This document shows, piece by piece, positions 1 through 10,453 of a stretch of 64,000 nt of DNA. Under the pieces are notes generated by a model, which had not been told where the DNA came from, made no database searches, and saw only the letters and a list, made by a program, of their open reading frames with translations. Source of the stretch: Macrophomina tecta (taxonomy: Eukaryota > Ascomycota > Dothideomycetes > Botryosphaeriales > Botryosphaeriaceae); assembly GCA_024180945.1 (NCBI GenBank), contig JAKSGN010000020.1:930001-994000 (forward strand), written 5' to 3'. Position 1 is the first letter of the stretch. The number at the start of each line of letters is the position of its first letter. Made by a program: the position numbers and the translations under genes.

Positions 1-922
1 CTTTCATCTTCCTCTCCTGGTAGAGCTCCCCGCTTGGCTTCTCCTTCCCAACATAGTCTCTGCCATAGGTGGCGCGGCGTTCCAGCTCAATCTCCTCCTC
101 TCTTGCGTCGTCGAAGGCCCGGAAGCTGCCATATCTTTCCAGCGCAACATCATCAACGGAGCGGCCGCTTTCCTTCGCCTCCCGATAGACGTTCTTGAGC
201 TTGGTCATGCGCCATTGGGAACCGTTGTCTCCAAACGTATAGCTGACTTCATGCTGTGCCGGCTCTTCCACCGCGCTCGTGTCCTCCTTGCCTTCTTGGA
301 GATCGCGGAGGTGTTGGTTCAGCTCCTTGTCATGTATCTTCAGGTCGTAGTCCTTCTTCGTCGCTTTCGTCTTGTCTGGCTCGGGCTCCTTTCTCCTCTG
401 CACATAATCCACATCCAGAGATGACGGCGCCTCCATCCACGAGTCGCGCTTCAGACTTTCCGCCTGCGCGTCAGCGATGCGGTTGTCGAGGACATCCTCC
501 GTCGGCGGCGCGTCCATGGTGCCCTTTTCGGTGACGTCTACCTCGTCATCAGCGTGAGGGGACCTCGAGCGGTCGCGGGCGTGGCGTCTGCGTCGCGAGG
601 AACGGTGTTCGTCGGCGCGGTCGTCGTCGTCTCTGTCACGGCGAGAGCGCTTGTGCCTGTGGCGCGATTCGTGGTCGTCATCCTTGTCGCGGGAGCTGTG
701 GTGCCTTGAAGAGTGGTGATGCCGGTGGCTGTGGTGCTTGCGATCGCTCTCCTGACGAGACGTTAGCTCATGTGCAATGGGTTGGAGCTGTTCCAAGAGA
801 GCATGCTTTACCTTGGAACGAGGGTGATCCCTATCCCTGCTGCGGCTGCGATGACGGCGCTTGTGGGAGTCCTCGCGGGATTTGCTCTGGGCGAGCTCGC
901 GTTCAAAATCCTCGAGAGTCAT
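1..922 (-). CDS. CWF19-like spliceosomal protein (CwfJ family), N-terminal part
   Basis: The gene runs leftward off the window, so only about 287 N-terminal residues are visible. The ATG is at 922. A 60-nt phase-0 intron (752-811) has donor GTAAAG, a CTAAC branch site and CAG acceptor; the exons are 812-922 and <1-751. The N-terminus is rich in Arg, Ser, His and Asp, like splicing-factor RS regions. It is followed by a SWMEAPSSLDVDY segment and a block FGDNGSQWRMTKLKNVYREA, both typical of the CWF19L2/Cwf19 family just before the CwfJ domains. In this family the protein associates with late spliceosomes and helps intron-lariat turnover by partnering the debranching enzyme. It is divergent from the GPN1 gene across only 270 bp. 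The catalytic-like CwfJ domains lie outside the window. Confidence 0.82.
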   Translation of the reverse strand, partial: MTLEDFERELAQSKSREDSHKRRHRSRSRDRDHPRSKVKHALLEQLQPIAHELTSRQESDRKHHSHRHHHSSRHHSSRDKDDDHESRHRHKRSRRDRDDDDRADEHRSSRRRRHARDRSRSPHADDEVDVTEKGTMDAPPTEDVLDNRIADAQAESLKRDSWMEAPSSLDVDYVQRRKEPEPDKTKATKKDYDLKIHDKELNQHLRDLQEGKEDTSAVEEPAQHEVSYTFGDNGSQWRMTKLKNVYREAKESGRSVDDVALERYGSFRAFDDAREEEIELERRATYGRDYVGKEKPSGELYQERKMK

Positions 923-1192
923 GGCGGGCGGCAATGTTGTGTGGATGCTGTGGTGCAGCGCGTCGGCGGAGGTCAAGGGCAGGCCCGCGGCGGGATGATG
1001 TCGCGACCTCCGCCGGAGCGGAAAGTTTTCTGACGTAGGCAGCTCGTCCTCACCTTTTCCCCTCCACCACCACCGAATCTTCTCCAGCCGCGCCTGCAAG
1101 AGCCCTCCCACCTCGCGCGCTCCAGAAGCCCATCCTTCCATCACGACTCACTCCCTCCCTTCTTGTGCGCGCGCATACACGCATACCAAGCA
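923..1192. promoter_or_regulatory. Shared divergent promoter of CWF19-like and GPN1 genes
   Basis: These 270 bp separate two divergent start codons and so must hold both 5' leaders and promoters. The stretch just before the GPN1 start is pyrimidine-rich on the + strand (ctcactccctcccttct), common before fungal housekeeping genes. No clear TATA box was seen. Confidence 0.45.
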
Positions 1193-2413
1193 ATGGCGAC
1201 CAGCCCGTCCGGAGCGCCCGTCTCCATCGTCTGCGTCGGCATGGCCGGCAGCGGCAAGACGACATTCATGCAGCGCATCAACGCGCACCTGCACGCGCGC
1301 AAGGAGCCGCCGTACGTCATCAACCTGGACCCGGCGGTGCGCAGCGTGCCGTTCGACAGCAACATCGACATCCGCGACTCGGTCAACTACCGCGAGGTCA
1401 TGAAGCAGTACAACCTCGGCCCCAACGGCGGCATCATCACCTCGCTCAACCTCTTCGCCACCAAGATCGACCAGATCCTCGCCCTGCTCGAGAAGCGGAC
1501 GGCACCGCCGGCGGAGGGAGCGGCGGCGCCCCAGGCCAAGCCGATCAAGAACATTCTCGTGGACACGCCGGGCCAGATTGAGGTGTTTGTGTGGAGCGCG
1601 AGTGGTGATATCCTGCTGGGTTCGCTGGCCTCGAGCTTCCCGACGGTGATTGCGTACATTATCGACACGCCGCGGACTGCGTCTACGAGCACGTTCATGA
1701 GCAATATGCTGTACGCCTGCAGCATCCTCTACAAGACCAAGCTCCCCATGATCCTGGTCATGAACAAGACGGACGTGAAAGACGCCGATTTCGTCAAGGA
1801 GTGGATGACGGATTTCGAGGCTTTCCAGGCTGCGCTCAGGGAAGAGGAGAACGGCGGAGGGTTTGGAGGGGTGGAGGGAGGCGAAGGGTCAGTTGGTGGT
1901 GGCAGTGGGTACATGGGCAGCTTGCTGAACAGCATGAGTTTGATGCTGGAGGAATTCTACCGCCATTTGAGCGTGGTCGGGGTCAGCTCGATGACCGGAG
2001 AGGGCGTAGAGGACTTCTTCGAGGCAGTGAAGGAGAAGGCGGCCGAGTTTGAGCGCGACTACAAGCCCGAGCTGGAGAGGAGGAGGGAAGAGCGCGCCAA
2101 GGAGAAGGAGCAGCGGCGGGAGAAGGAACTGGACAAGCTGATGAGGGATATGAGCGTTGGCGGGGCATCCAACAAGACGCCCACGAAGCCCAAGGGCAAG
2201 AGGAAGGAGGAGCCGGAGACGATCAGCGATCTGGAAGATGAAGACGAGGACGATGAGGACGCTGCAGACTCGGATGACTTTGAGGAAGACGACGATGCGG
2301 ACGGCGGCTTGCAGAGCAGGTACCAGAGAGCGCTGAAGGAAGATCACGACAAGGCAGCGAGTGGAGACGACATGAGCTTCGCCCGCTACGTCACGCAGGC
2401 GCGTATGGGTTGA
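1193..2413 (+). CDS. GPN-loop GTPase 1 (XAB1/Npa3 type)
   Basis: Single-exon, 406-residue GTPase. The P-loop GMAGSGKTT is at residues 16-24, the family-defining GPN loop (LGPNGGI) has Gly-Pro-Asn at 76-78, and DTPGQIE, NKTD and an SSMTGEG motif follow in the normal order. GPN1 proteins assemble with GPN2/GPN3 and drive biogenesis and nuclear import of RNA polymerase II. The C-terminal third is charged (Arg/Glu/Lys coiled segment, then an acidic Asp/Glu run), as in fungal GPN1 orthologues. I chose the ATG at 1193 because it sits seven residues before the first beta strand; upstream in-frame codons contain no ATG. A glycine-rich insertion at about residues 220-240 is loop-like. Confidence 0.93.
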   Translation: MATSPSGAPVSIVCVGMAGSGKTTFMQRINAHLHARKEPPYVINLDPAVRSVPFDSNIDIRDSVNYREVMKQYNLGPNGGIITSLNLFATKIDQILALLEKRTAPPAEGAAAPQAKPIKNILVDTPGQIEVFVWSASGDILLGSLASSFPTVIAYIIDTPRTASTSTFMSNMLYACSILYKTKLPMILVMNKTDVKDADFVKEWMTDFEAFQAALREEENGGGFGGVEGGEGSVGGGSGYMGSLLNSMSLMLEEFYRHLSVVGVSSMTGEGVEDFFEAVKEKAAEFERDYKPELERRREERAKEKEQRREKELDKLMRDMSVGGASNKTPTKPKGKRKEEPETISDLEDEDEDDEDAADSDDFEEDDDADGGLQSRYQRALKEDHDKAASGDDMSFARYVTQARMG

Positions 2414-2895
2414 AGCAAAAATGCAGGGATCGGGCGTTCAAATACGGACAGGTAGCATAGGGCGGAGTTTGAGGGCGTTGGGTTTCATCAGGCGGAGTGT
2501 CACTGAATGTACGAGGAATGGAAGGTGCAGAGTGATTCAATTCCCGCACCAGCGTGGTTATCTTATCGCTTGGCCAGTGGTTGGTGCCTGGGAGCCTGAT
2601 CTCGGCAGCTCTGGTGCTGATTCATCTGCCCGAGGGTTTCCAGGACACACGGATCTGTCTCTGTGTCAGTCTCCTCTGGCTCGTTGGCAGGCTCGACTCG
2701 CCGAATATGTTCTCGTGGCTCGTCCAACTCGCGCTCTCGTCCACGAGCGGCGCTCGGGGCGCGCCAAGACCGTGTAAGCGAGGCGGCGGGCGGTGCGCGC
2801 TGGTCTAACAACGAATTTCTGCCCCACGGGCCGCCGCGCGCGACACCACAACCACCGCGACACCGGCAATCCACCACCCACCCCTCCAGCACACC
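2414..2895. other. Intergenic region GPN1-eIF3h
   Basis: This 482-bp spacer holds the 3' end of GPN1 and the promoter of eIF3h. The last 80 bp before the eIF3h start are C/A-rich (repeated ccac motifs). I see no gene. Confidence 0.5.
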
Positions 2896-4090
2896 ATGGC
2901 CGACCTTCTGAAGGAGTCGCCGCTCCACGCGGTCCAGGTCGAGGCCCTTGTGGTCATGAAGATCATCAAGCACTGCTCCCAGGCCTTTCCCACCACCGCG
3001 ACCGGCTCGCTCGTCGGCATGGACGTCAACGGCACCCTCGAGGTCACCAACACCTTCCCCTTCCCGGCCGTCGACGCCCCTGTCGATGGCTCGCACGACG
3101 CCCAGCAGAGCACCGCCGCCGCTGCCCCGCGCGCCAAGGCCAACGTCGTCTACCAGAACGAGATGATCAAGTTCCTGCGCGAGGTCAACGTCGACGCCCA
3201 GAACGTCGGCTGGTACACCAGCACCAGCATGGGCAACTTCGTCAACCTCAACACCATCGAGAACCAGTTCTTCTACCAGAAGGAGATGAACGAGCGCACC
3301 GTTGCCCTCGTCCACGACGTCAGCCGCAGCTCCCAGGGCGCCCTGAGCCTGCGCGCCTTCCGCCTGTCGCCCCAGTTCATGCAGGCCTACAAGGAGGGCA
3401 AGTTCACCACTGAGAGGTACGTCCCATTTCTCCCGCATCCTACATCTTCGACATGCACGCCTCCTGCCGAGCTCTCCTCCCCTCCAGCAAAGCATTCCGC
3501 TAATCCCCCACCACAGCCTCCAGAAGAGCGGCCTGCGCTACCATGACATCCTCGTCGAGCTGCCCCTCACCGTTCACAACTCGCACCTCCTCACCTCGCT
3601 CCTGCACCAGCTGCCCGAGCAGCCGCCCAAGGACGAGCTCTCCTTCCCTCCCAACCTCGCCGCGCTCAACTCGGACCCGCTCAAGCCGCAGCCGCCGCTG
3701 TGCCCCAACTTCGACGCGTTGGACCTGTCCATCGACCCCTTCCTCGAGAAGACGTGCGACCTGCTGCTCGACAGCATCGAGAACCACCACACCGAGCTCA
3801 ACAACTACCAGTACTACCAGCGCTCGCTCGGCCGCGAGCAGGCCAAGATTACCGCCTGGCAGCAGAAGCGCAAGGCCGAGAACGCCGCTAGGGCTGCGGC
3901 CAAGCAGCCCCCGCTCCCGGAGGACGAGTGGCAGCGCCTGTTCAAGCTGCCCCAGGAGCCGAGCCGGCTGGAGACGCTGCTCAACTCGCGCCAGGTCGAG
4001 CAGTATAGCAGGCAGGTCGATGGCTTTACGGCCGGTGTATCGGCCAAGATGTTTGCTGTTAAGAGCAACCTTCTACCCGGCGAGTCGTAG
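2896..4090 (+). CDS. Eukaryotic translation initiation factor 3 subunit H
   Basis: Two exons (2896-3416 and 3517-4090) with a 100-nt intron between, giving 364 residues. The N-terminal MPN domain begins at about residue 10 ([15 protein letters not shown]) and runs through [21 protein letters not shown] and the [13 protein letters not shown] segment, a classic eIF3h signature. The JAMM zinc-binding residues of active MPN+ proteases are not apparent, as expected for this structural subunit of the eIF3 complex. The C-terminal helical part includes [16 protein letters not shown], also conserved in the family. The splice site AG|GTACGT ... CACAG|CC restores the frame exactly. The length fits fungal eIF3h. 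Confidence 0.93.
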
Positions 4091-6484
4091 GGGAAGAGCA
4101 AATGATGCTTGGGGAGGGGGATACCGCTTCGCGGTGCGGTGAGGTTGCCCAGAGAAGAGTGAGGAAAGATGTCGGGCGGTAGCAGAAGGAAGTGCCTTTT
4201 TCGAGGAGAATGGCTTTTGCTTTTGCATTGAGGGCTTTGGCGTTGCGATGACAAAAAGTTTCGGCAATAGAGACGAGACAAAGCCTGGTATCTATGGTTT
4301 TTCTTTTCCTGCAAGAAGAATGTGTGGAGCGGTCTTCTGTCACGGGGAATGTGCTAGACAAAAACTGAGCGGAAATCTAATGACCACGACTTCCTTGTTC
4401 TTTTCAGCAAGCAGTGAGATGGCTGGTTTGCTGGTTGTGGTCAGGTGGTTGAAGGTGGCTTAGCGGAGCGAGCTGGCCCTTTCGTATGAAGGGCGGATGC
4501 TGGAGAGGGATCTCAGATATGATCCAAACAACGAATTTTTCTTTTTGTTATCTGGAGTGAACTGAGCGTGATCGGGACGAACAGGAGGTTGCAACAGTTG
4601 GAGAGCTTCGGGATGCTCTGTGGTGGGATGCAGAAGACAACTGTGTCCTCGGTGTGAGTTCAAGAATATCATGCAGTTAGTTGGAGAGCGTCGACATCAG
4701 ACGGACTGCATGACTGTGCAGAATGAGACACGTGCAGTTGCTGACTGTTCCCGTTGTAGAATGCTCCAACCATGTACGAGTCGAACAGGTGTGCAATTTC
4801 CAAACTCCCAGTCCCTGTGTCCCGGTGCTGATCGCCACCACCTGCGAGCCCTAGCATGGAGTAAATCGTCCAGCATTCACCATCAAGGCCAGACTTCCTC
4901 CTCCCCTGCTAGATGAAATTTGAATATCTATGTGGGGAGAACACCTCCTGAGGTCCCTCTCCTGTCAAGCGCCGTACCTCCAACCTACCGCAGTATTTTA
5001 ATTGCGTCATACTCGCCATCATCACGAAATCTGTCCATCATCATATCACAATCCCATGATCACGATTCGCCAGAACCCTCTGGCGGAATGGGAGTGGAAT
5101 ACGTCAAAGTTCTCAGAAAGCACATGAGTGGGCAGGCAAGGACACCTAAGCGTTCAATGAAAGTAAGCGAACATGGCGCAGTGATCGAGCAGTCTCTCGT
5201 TGTAGGGGATAATGCCGTGGATTCGGCCTCCAGCGGTGAGAACTGGTGAACATCCTTGCGCCTTTTACGTCATCGGACTATGCTGTCCTTGATGCTGGCG
5301 GGATGAGGGCACGGGGATATTGCTTACCGAATTGCTGGTTACGTGAGCCTGTACTATGCTCTTTGACGTCAGCAGACTCGGATCGCGTGGGACGCGGTCA
5401 TTTTACACTGGGCAGTCGGTCCCAGACCAGCGGCAAAAGGACCTGCAAAAGCTGAGGATTTAAGCACCCTCGTATTCACTTTTTCACTTCACGCCGATGT
5501 GCCAGTTTAGAGGAAGAAGGGAGGAAGAGCCTGCATCAGAATCACCTGCAGCTAGGCTCAGAGAATAAGCTCAGAGCTTCGAAGACCCTACGTAGACAAT
5601 AACTGCGATTACGTCCGCCATGAAAACCCATATCTACGTTGAAGTGGCCTTGGGCGGTGCTGAAGCCCATCATTTAGTAGTAGTAGAGCAGCCTGCCAAC
5701 AGACTCCGTTGATGGTCGTTATAAAAGCACTGAACATCCATTTCCATGGCACCGCGACAATTAGATGCTGAAAAGGCAGCAGCTTGAAGACCGGAATGGA
5801 GCATATCTCGCACGGAAGTCATTGTCCTCTTCAGCCATTTGCAGCGCGGGGTACAGAAAACATGAGATCGGCATACGCTGCTCCTTTTCCGGAATTGGTG
5901 CAGGCGGGCCCGCCCCATCCCATCACCGAGTGCCAAATACTCGGCCGCAAGCTCCACTGCTCGCTCCAGCGCGTCATCGAGGCGATCCTGTGTCACGCTC
6001 ACACCGTCTTGCGCTCCAAGAGCCACCTCGTCGTCTCAGCACCAGCTGGTGCGCAGGCGTGCGGCCATCCACGTCCGGGTGTTTTAGATGGGGAGCTTTG
6101 GCTCTACTCCTCGTCCACCGTCGTGGTGTAGCTCAGGAGAGGCGTGCGCCCATGTCGCGGGCAGTTCAGCGCTCTGCGGCCAGCTGAGCGGTCAAGGCAT
6201 GCTCGCGAATGGGGGGATGAGATCTGGGGGCCAGTTGCAATGGCATGCAGGCTGAGATGCGGGGTGGAGTGACGTTGGAGGTGGGAAGGGGTGCTTTCCC
6301 GCACAGTGGTTCGTCAGTGCGATTCCGTTGCTGAGCGCGCTATGGCCGAGGTGGGCAAAGAAATCGATGACAAATGGCACGATTACTATTGCATCGTTCG
6401 CGCAGCACGACACCACACGACCCTCCAGAGACCATCGCTACAGACGCTGCCCAGCTTTCTGAAGTCGACGCGCGCTTTCGGCAT
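4091..6484. other. 2.4-kb intergenic stretch before arsM
   Basis: I see no defensible gene here. Open frames are short, lack family signatures and overlap on both strands. It contains the eIF3h 3' UTR and the upstream region of the arsenite methyltransferase. Unannotated non-coding RNA cannot be excluded. Confidence 0.4.
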
Positions 6485-7554
6485 ATGGATTCAGCTCAGA
6501 TTGTCGAGGAGGTGCAGAAGCATTATACCACGTTCGCCAAGTCTCACAATGTGAAGTACAGCGAATCCGTCGCCAAGTCATTCGGCTACTCTGAGGAGGC
6601 TTTAGCTGCTGTCTCACAGGATGCCAATCTGGGCCTAAGCTGCGGGAATCCGCTGGCGGTTGCGAGCGTGCGGGAGGTGAGCAGTTCGGCGTGAGTGTCT
6701 CAAGACAAGAGTTAACGGTTCTCTCTCTCTCTCTGCAGGGAGAAACCGTCATAGACCTGGGCAGTGGTGCCGGCTTCGACGTTTTCCAGGCCGCTCCCAA
6801 AGTCGGCCCAACAGGGAAGGTCATCGGCGTTGACATGAACCAGGTAAGAGACGCTCGTGGAAGCATACCCACAGGCACTATGCTGACGAGGGAGGATATG
6901 CTTGCTCGTGCCAACAAAATCAAGAGTTCGATCAATGCAGCGAATGTCTCGTTTGTCGAATCGGCTATCACCGCAATCGACGTCCAATCGGGTATCGCGG
7001 ACTGCATCATTTCAAACTGCGTCATCAACCTTGTGCCCGAGGCCGACAAACACCTCGCTTTCAAAGAAATGTTCCGCCTTCTCCGGCCAGGAGGCCGTGT
7101 TGCCATCTCTGACATCTTGGCAAAGAAGCCCTTGCCAGAAAAGCTGCGGTCAGACATATCCATGTACGTGGGCTGCATTGCTGGAGCGAGCCTGGCGGTG
7201 GACTATGAGCGTTGGTTGGAGCATGCTGGATTCACTGGTACTACTGTTTAACTGCCCTTCTGAGATACTCTTGGCTTATTTGACACAGGAATCTTGATTG
7301 CTGATTCACAAGCGGATCTCAATGTCTACCTTCATACGGACGGTGAGGGGAAGAGAAGCACCGGTTGCTGTGCTGGAGGAGTCAGCCAAAGTGGAGACAA
7401 GACAAGCGATGTTGACTATCAGGGAGATCTCAACGAGTGGGCTGGTAAGTCATATAGCGGAATCTGGACTTCAGTGTTGCGCTGATTTTCGGAAGGGTCT
7501 TACAAGATATATGCTGTCAAAGGCTCCGATACCGACGCGCACAGTCTAAGCTGA
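6485..7554 (+). CDS. arsM: Arsenite S-adenosylmethionine methyltransferase (ArsM/AS3MT type)
   Basis: Five exons (6485-6676, 6739-6843, 6895-7237, 7289-7444, 7496-7554) give 284 residues. The protein starts MDSAQIVEEVQKHY, a common opening of this family. The SAM-binding motif VIDLGSGAGFD is at about residues 68-78. Three cysteines sit where arsenite methyltransferases bind As(III): C53 (LSCGNP), C141 (SNCVINL) and C193 (GCIAGA). The last exons supply ADLNVY, a Cys-Cys pair and DLNEWAGSYKIYAVK, the usual C-terminus. The enzyme should methylate arsenite with SAM and thiols, a detoxification step. Three of the four introns are exactly 51 nt. It is convergent with arsH 283 bp away. An extra 5' exon is possible but unsupported. 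Confidence 0.88.
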
Positions 7555-7837
7555 TCCACTTCCCTTGTTATGTGAGTGAAGTATACACGGGAGGTTGAAA
7601 CAGTAAACCGGCCGCGAGATTCGAGTGCCCATAGGATTGGTAAAATTTGCTCTCGACACAAAACTTGCAATGCTTTACGTATCTCCATAGAAGCATAGCG
7701 CAGAAACCAGCTCCTTCAAGCCTTTCTACTAGGCAGTCTACGGACTAAGCTTCCCGTGGAGAAAAGTATAAATCCGCGACTTCCGCCGCCCAAGTATCGC
7801 GCGTCTTAGCAACACATACTCTCCAACCTTGCTACAT

Positions 7838-9003
7838 TCAGAGAGTATCTGCGATAGCATTTCCGGGACTTTGCGTACTTGCAGCGCGTGCTTCTGCCTC
7901 AGCCGCTTTCGCCGCGCGCTCAGCCCTCTCGCTGAAACGATCTCCAAACAGATCAAAATGCGGCCTCATCACAATAGTATACTTGACAAACTCCTCCATG
8001 CAATCAACAAGGCGGTCCCTGTTGCCACTCGGCAGCAACCGACTCCCGCCCTCCGGCGCGTCTGCGGCAGTGAACTGCGTGTACGCCTTTGGGACGGAGC
8101 TCTGGTTCGGGATCACGAACATGCGCATCCAGCGGCCGAGGACGCGCAGCGAGTTGACGGTGTTGAACGACTGCGAGCCGCCGCACACCTGGGCTACGGC
8201 GAGCGTCCTGCCCTGCGTGGGGCGCACGCTGCCGGTGCTGAGGGGGATCCAGTCGATTTGGTTTTTGAAGACGGCGGTCTGCATGGAAAATCGGTGCGCG
8301 TCAGCACTGTGCTCCCGCATGTGAGACACGCCTGCTGCCTTTTTGCACCCACCAGGTTGCCGTGCTGCTCCGGACAGACCCAGACGTGTCCGTCTGACCA
8401 GCGGCTGAGGGAGCCGAGCTCCTGGACTTTGGCGTGGTCGTGCTGCACGTCGTCCTTCACGGGAAGGCCGGCGGGATCGTACACCCGAACGTCGCAGCCG
8501 AGTCTGAAGAGAATGCGCGAGGCCTCGTAGGCCAGGAGACGGGAGAAGGATCTTTGAGGGAGGTCAGATGCCTGGCGCGGAAAGCTTCTCTCTTCGGGCA
8601 GAGGAGACATATACCTCTCCCGCATGCTTCCGTAGAGCACGAGGACTTTCAGCCTGTCTCCTCCATTCTTTTGGAGCTCCTCATCGGCCATCTTCATGGC
8701 TGTGGTGATCTCGAGCTTCGATATCCAGTCATTCTTTGTTGTTTCTTCGTCAAGGAGGTAGGGCCGATAGCATTTTCGAACGCCAGAGTCATCTTGTGAG
8801 GCCAAAATAGCAAGACTGCGACTGAGGTATTCCCTTTGAGTGCGGTACTCTACAACTGGCCGCGAGGCTTCTGTGTTGTTAAGATCGCCATTGACTTTGA
8901 GGACGTCGGGAGCGCGTGCTGATGTCATGGTGCGAGCCGTCAGTCTGAAAAAAGATGCCGCGGAATAATTGAACAGACGGCTGCTTGCAAATATCAAACT
9001 CAT
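7838..9003 (-). CDS. arsH: ArsH-type NADPH-dependent FMN reductase (organoarsenical resistance)
   Basis: Three exons (8615-9003, 8353-8551, 7838-8278; introns of 63 and 74 nt) give 342 residues from the first ATG. The flavodoxin-like FMN-binding loop reads [20 protein letters not shown] after splicing. Further family blocks are [49 protein letters not shown] and CGGSQSFN. ArsH proteins oxidise trivalent methyl- and aryl-arsenicals using NADPH and FMN. A second in-frame ATG at 8928 (MTSARAPD) follows a 25-residue leader rich in Ser, Phe, Ala and Arg without acidic residues, so the longer form may carry a mitochondrial presequence. It is convergent with arsM. The C-terminal tail is an Ala/Glu/Arg helix. 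Confidence 0.9.
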
Positions 9004-9340
9004 GGGGAAAAAAAAATTCCAGAAGATTGTGTAGAAATGTGACTATGAATGCAGGTTGAGAGACCGGAGAAGCCGTTTGGTTGGCGAAATGTCATTGCGG
9101 GACGATGATTGGCCCCGAAACAGAGCACGGTCTTCCCGACGTTCACTGCCTATCGACAGCAGTGTCCTGCCGAATGTATTAGAAAAGATCTTTTTGTGGC
9201 GGTAAGATCACAGGAAAACAGGTCACGTAATTGCGACCATCATGCCGTATGTGGGCTAGCAGAAACGTGCATTGTTCGATGCAGCGGAAAGGAAACTCAA
9301 AAATGGATATCAACCTACAAAAAAGGCGACTAGAACTTCG
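9004..9340. other. arsH upstream region
   Basis: This 337-bp spacer contains the arsH promoter and the 3' end of the next leftward gene. A short A-run lies immediately before the arsH start. No other feature is recognised. Confidence 0.4.
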
Positions 9341-10044
9341 CTACCAGTTCTTGTTGCTTATCCGAATCATTGCGTACCGATAGTATTGTAGCAATTGGTC
9401 GTAGTAATCCTGAGCGTGTTTACCCCTGTCCACGATGTCACGATACATCTCTCCAACCCCTTCCCGCCAAAGACAACCGTCACTCCACAACTTTCTGGGC
9501 AACGAGTTGGTATATATGAGTTGGTGTCGGCATGTCTCAGCGTCTTCGTGAGGTAATGGAGGGTTCAGGCGGTCGAAGAAGAGTAGTCTGATGGATGTGT
9601 CGACGAAGTATGGCTCTGGGACGAGGACCAGGAAACCGGCGTAGAGATTATAACCACGTTTGTATAGACTCGGCTTATGAAGGGGGGAGGCATCGGAGTT
9701 CATGAGTTTGAGGCGGCGGCAATGCTCGATACAAGCCTGATAGTTCGGTGGAGGGGGTGGCTGAAGATCACTTCCAAACAGACTGGCACATGGTCGTCGG
9801 GCGAGGTGATATCGAGCCAGAGTCGACGTAACAGCTTTTCCTTTGCATCCTCGTCTATGGAAGAACTGTCAAACAAGAGGTAAATTTGGATCTGGATACG
9901 TGGACTGATGTGCATGTAAGGGCCTGTCCAGCAGCGGAATCCGTCGAGGCCGGAAGGTGTTTCGAACGAGCGGAACCAAAAGTAATCGTCAAGTGGTGGC
10001 CCTGCCGCCCGTAGCGGCGTCTTTACAGTGCCGTGTGGGGACAT
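9341..10044 (-). pseudogene. Unrecognised protein gene interrupted by a one-base frameshift
   Basis: Two open frames on the minus strand read as one protein of about 234 residues if one base is restored in the C5 run (G5 on the + strand, 9753-9757). Upstream frame, from ATG 10044: hydrophobic-aromatic blocks DDYFWFRSFETPSG, CWTGPYMHISPRIQIQIYLL and KEKLLRRLWLDI, ending CLEVIFSHP. Downstream frame: PPNYQACIEHCRRLKLMN, LYAGFLVLVPEPYFVDTSI and a C-terminal QYYRYAMIRISNKNW. Each half has protein-like composition and the junction falls exactly at the homopolymer. I do not recognise the family. Either the gene is newly broken or the base is a sequencing error. An intron explanation exists (acceptor near 9870) but would discard a convincing segment. 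Confidence 0.55.
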
Positions 10045-10453
10045 GAGGAACAGTACTCGTCTAGATGTGTTGCGGTTGCTGGTGTAAGCCACGGATCTCA
10101 CGCGTCAGTTTGACCCGGCGACGCGACTACACCAAAGCCCAAAGTTCGGCGATGCTTGATACGTAGCTGCGTGAATGGAATTCTATAGATGAGCAGTAAT
10201 TCCGGTGCAGAAGCTGAATGGATGGCAGGAGTTGTGGCCAGCATATACGCTTGAAGCAATCATTTATCCCGAGGTTCGGAACTGCAGACGACGACGCCCA
10301 TAAGTATCTGTCCACTCCCTGGCGAATGAAGAGAGGCGGCCGACCTGGCGTAAGCCTAGCACATGCTGGAAGCGGCCACGTATGGAAATGTCATGATTTC
10401 CTCACTATCAAGCTCGCAATTTTTCCTTATCCTTCTCGTATTCCGCACGTCGG
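10045..10453. other. Intergenic region
   Basis: This 409-bp region lies between the 5' end of the frameshifted gene and the 3' end of the SDR gene. No feature is recognised. Confidence 0.4.
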
